Shown piece by piece: positions 63,557 through 64,000 of a stretch of 64,000 nt of DNA. The stretch's first letter is position 1; each line of letters starts with the position of its first letter. The notes beneath the pieces are model-generated. The model ran no database searches. It saw only the letters and a list, made by a program, of their open reading frames with translations, and had not been told where the DNA came from. The translations under genes and the position numbers were made by a program. The stretch comes from CALBPI01 sp039033995. Lineage in GTDB: Bacteria; Pseudomonadota; Gammaproteobacteria; Steroidobacterales; Woeseiaceae. The stretch spans positions 124,001 through 188,000 of the forward strand of contig JBCCBP010000001.1 in assembly GCA_039033995.1 (NCBI GenBank). Direction: 5' to 3'.

Positions 63557-64000
63557 GCGCCGCCGTCCGGTGCAATCAGCAGCAGACGATCACCGTCCTC
63601 AAGGCCACCCGCGATCTCGATCAGGTCGGGACTGCGCTGGGCAACCTCAACGACGCGCTTTTCACTGCCGCCGGTCCCACCGGTGACAAACACGTGGTGG
63701 GTGTCACCATCGCTGTACACCGCCTGCGCCGGGACGACGATGCCATCCTCTACCCGACCCGTGATGATGGTTGCGCGCAGCTGTGTGCCGACCCGCATGA
63801 CTTCTGCATCGATGTTTTCGATCGTGGCTTCGACTACAAAAAACTTTTGCGGATCCTCTCTCGATCGCGGGCTGGCGACGGTAGAGACAGAGCTCACCGT
63901 GGCCTGAAACGCCTGGTCCGGTGCAACGTCGAGTGCGAGCTGAACAGACTGATTGACTGCAATACCGACGGCATCATTTTCTGCGATGAACAGTTTCGCC
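63553..64000 (-). CDS. Periplasmic adaptor (MacA/HlyD family), partial, runs off right edge
   Basis: About 148 C-terminal residues are in the window and the frame stays open to base 64000. The part seen has adaptor beta-barrel features such as FFVVEATIENID, VGTQLRATIITGR and VVPAQAVYSDGDTHHVFV, and the proximal tail IEIAGGLEDGDRLLL. The internal GTG at 63897 is not the start. It pairs with the MacB-type permease, whose start it overlaps. Confidence 0.88.
   Translation of the reverse strand, partial: AKLFIAENDAVGIAVNQSVQLALDVAPDQAFQATVSSVSTVASPRSREDPQKFFVVEATIENIDAEVMRVGTQLRATIITGRVEDGIVVPAQAVYSDGDTHHVFVTGGTGGSEKRVVEVAQRSPDLIEIAGGLEDGDRLLLIAPDGGA

Overview
The window looks like chromosomal DNA of a free-living, aerobic, motile gammaproteobacterium of moderately high GC. 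The evidence is conserved gene order: xerC-DUF484-dapF beside hslVU and ubiE-ubiJ-ubiB, a hemC-hemD-hemX-hemY run, glnK-amtB, ubiK and yifB. Added to this are TonB-dependent receptors, a cytochrome c5-like protein, haem O/A synthases and a long chemotaxis operon. I cannot name the genus. I see no rRNA, tRNA, CRISPR array, phage block or complete insertion sequence.

Layout. 0-0.4 kb: a partial minus-strand gene behind two Fur boxes, with a possible short Fur-controlled RNA on the other side. 0.5-10.1 kb: an NADPH-dependent MDR oxidoreductase, an outer-membrane barrel, a K+ channel, unknown membrane proteins, a coiled-coil-repeat protein paired with an OmpA-type protein, a TRIC-like channel, and btuB behind a cobalamin riboswitch. 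10.2-20.3 kb: an MsbA-type ABC exporter, an AbgT transporter, a Ser/Thr kinase-HDOD fusion, hypoxanthine-DNA glycosylase, a VOC protein, BioY, a DUF1801 protein, a 400-bp repeat-rich spacer, an APC permease and a DUF2799 lipoprotein. 20.3-34.5 kb: housekeeping genes (ubiquinone, HslUV protease, XerC, DapF, an orphan ParA, haem). 34.7-38.6 kb: glnK-amtB behind a sigma54-type promoter and an NtrC-like palindrome, then ubiK and yifB. 38.6-39.4 kb: a CPBP protease.

39.8-54.0 kb is a chemotaxis locus on the + strand: NIT-PAS receptor, CheY, CheA, CheW, soluble PAS-PAS receptor, STAS protein, a small CheZ-like protein, CheR, CheD, CheB, then a second CheY, a CheX-like protein and an orphan histidine kinase. 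FliA (sigma28)-like promoters precede the first receptor and the second cheY. Both receptors end in a CheR-docking type pentapeptide. Two different proteins carry phosphatase-like signatures: DxxxQ as in CheZ, and DxxxExxN as in CheX/CheC. This is the most interesting part of the window.

54.0-64.0 kb: cytochrome c5-like protein, ctaA/cox15 and ctaB/cyoE (no oxidase subunits beside them), a very large Oar-like TonB-dependent receptor behind a perfect 22-bp palindrome and followed by a strong terminator, a repeat-bearing spacer, CIA30 and DUF3667 proteins, and a MacB-type permease with a truncated MacA-type adaptor at the right edge.
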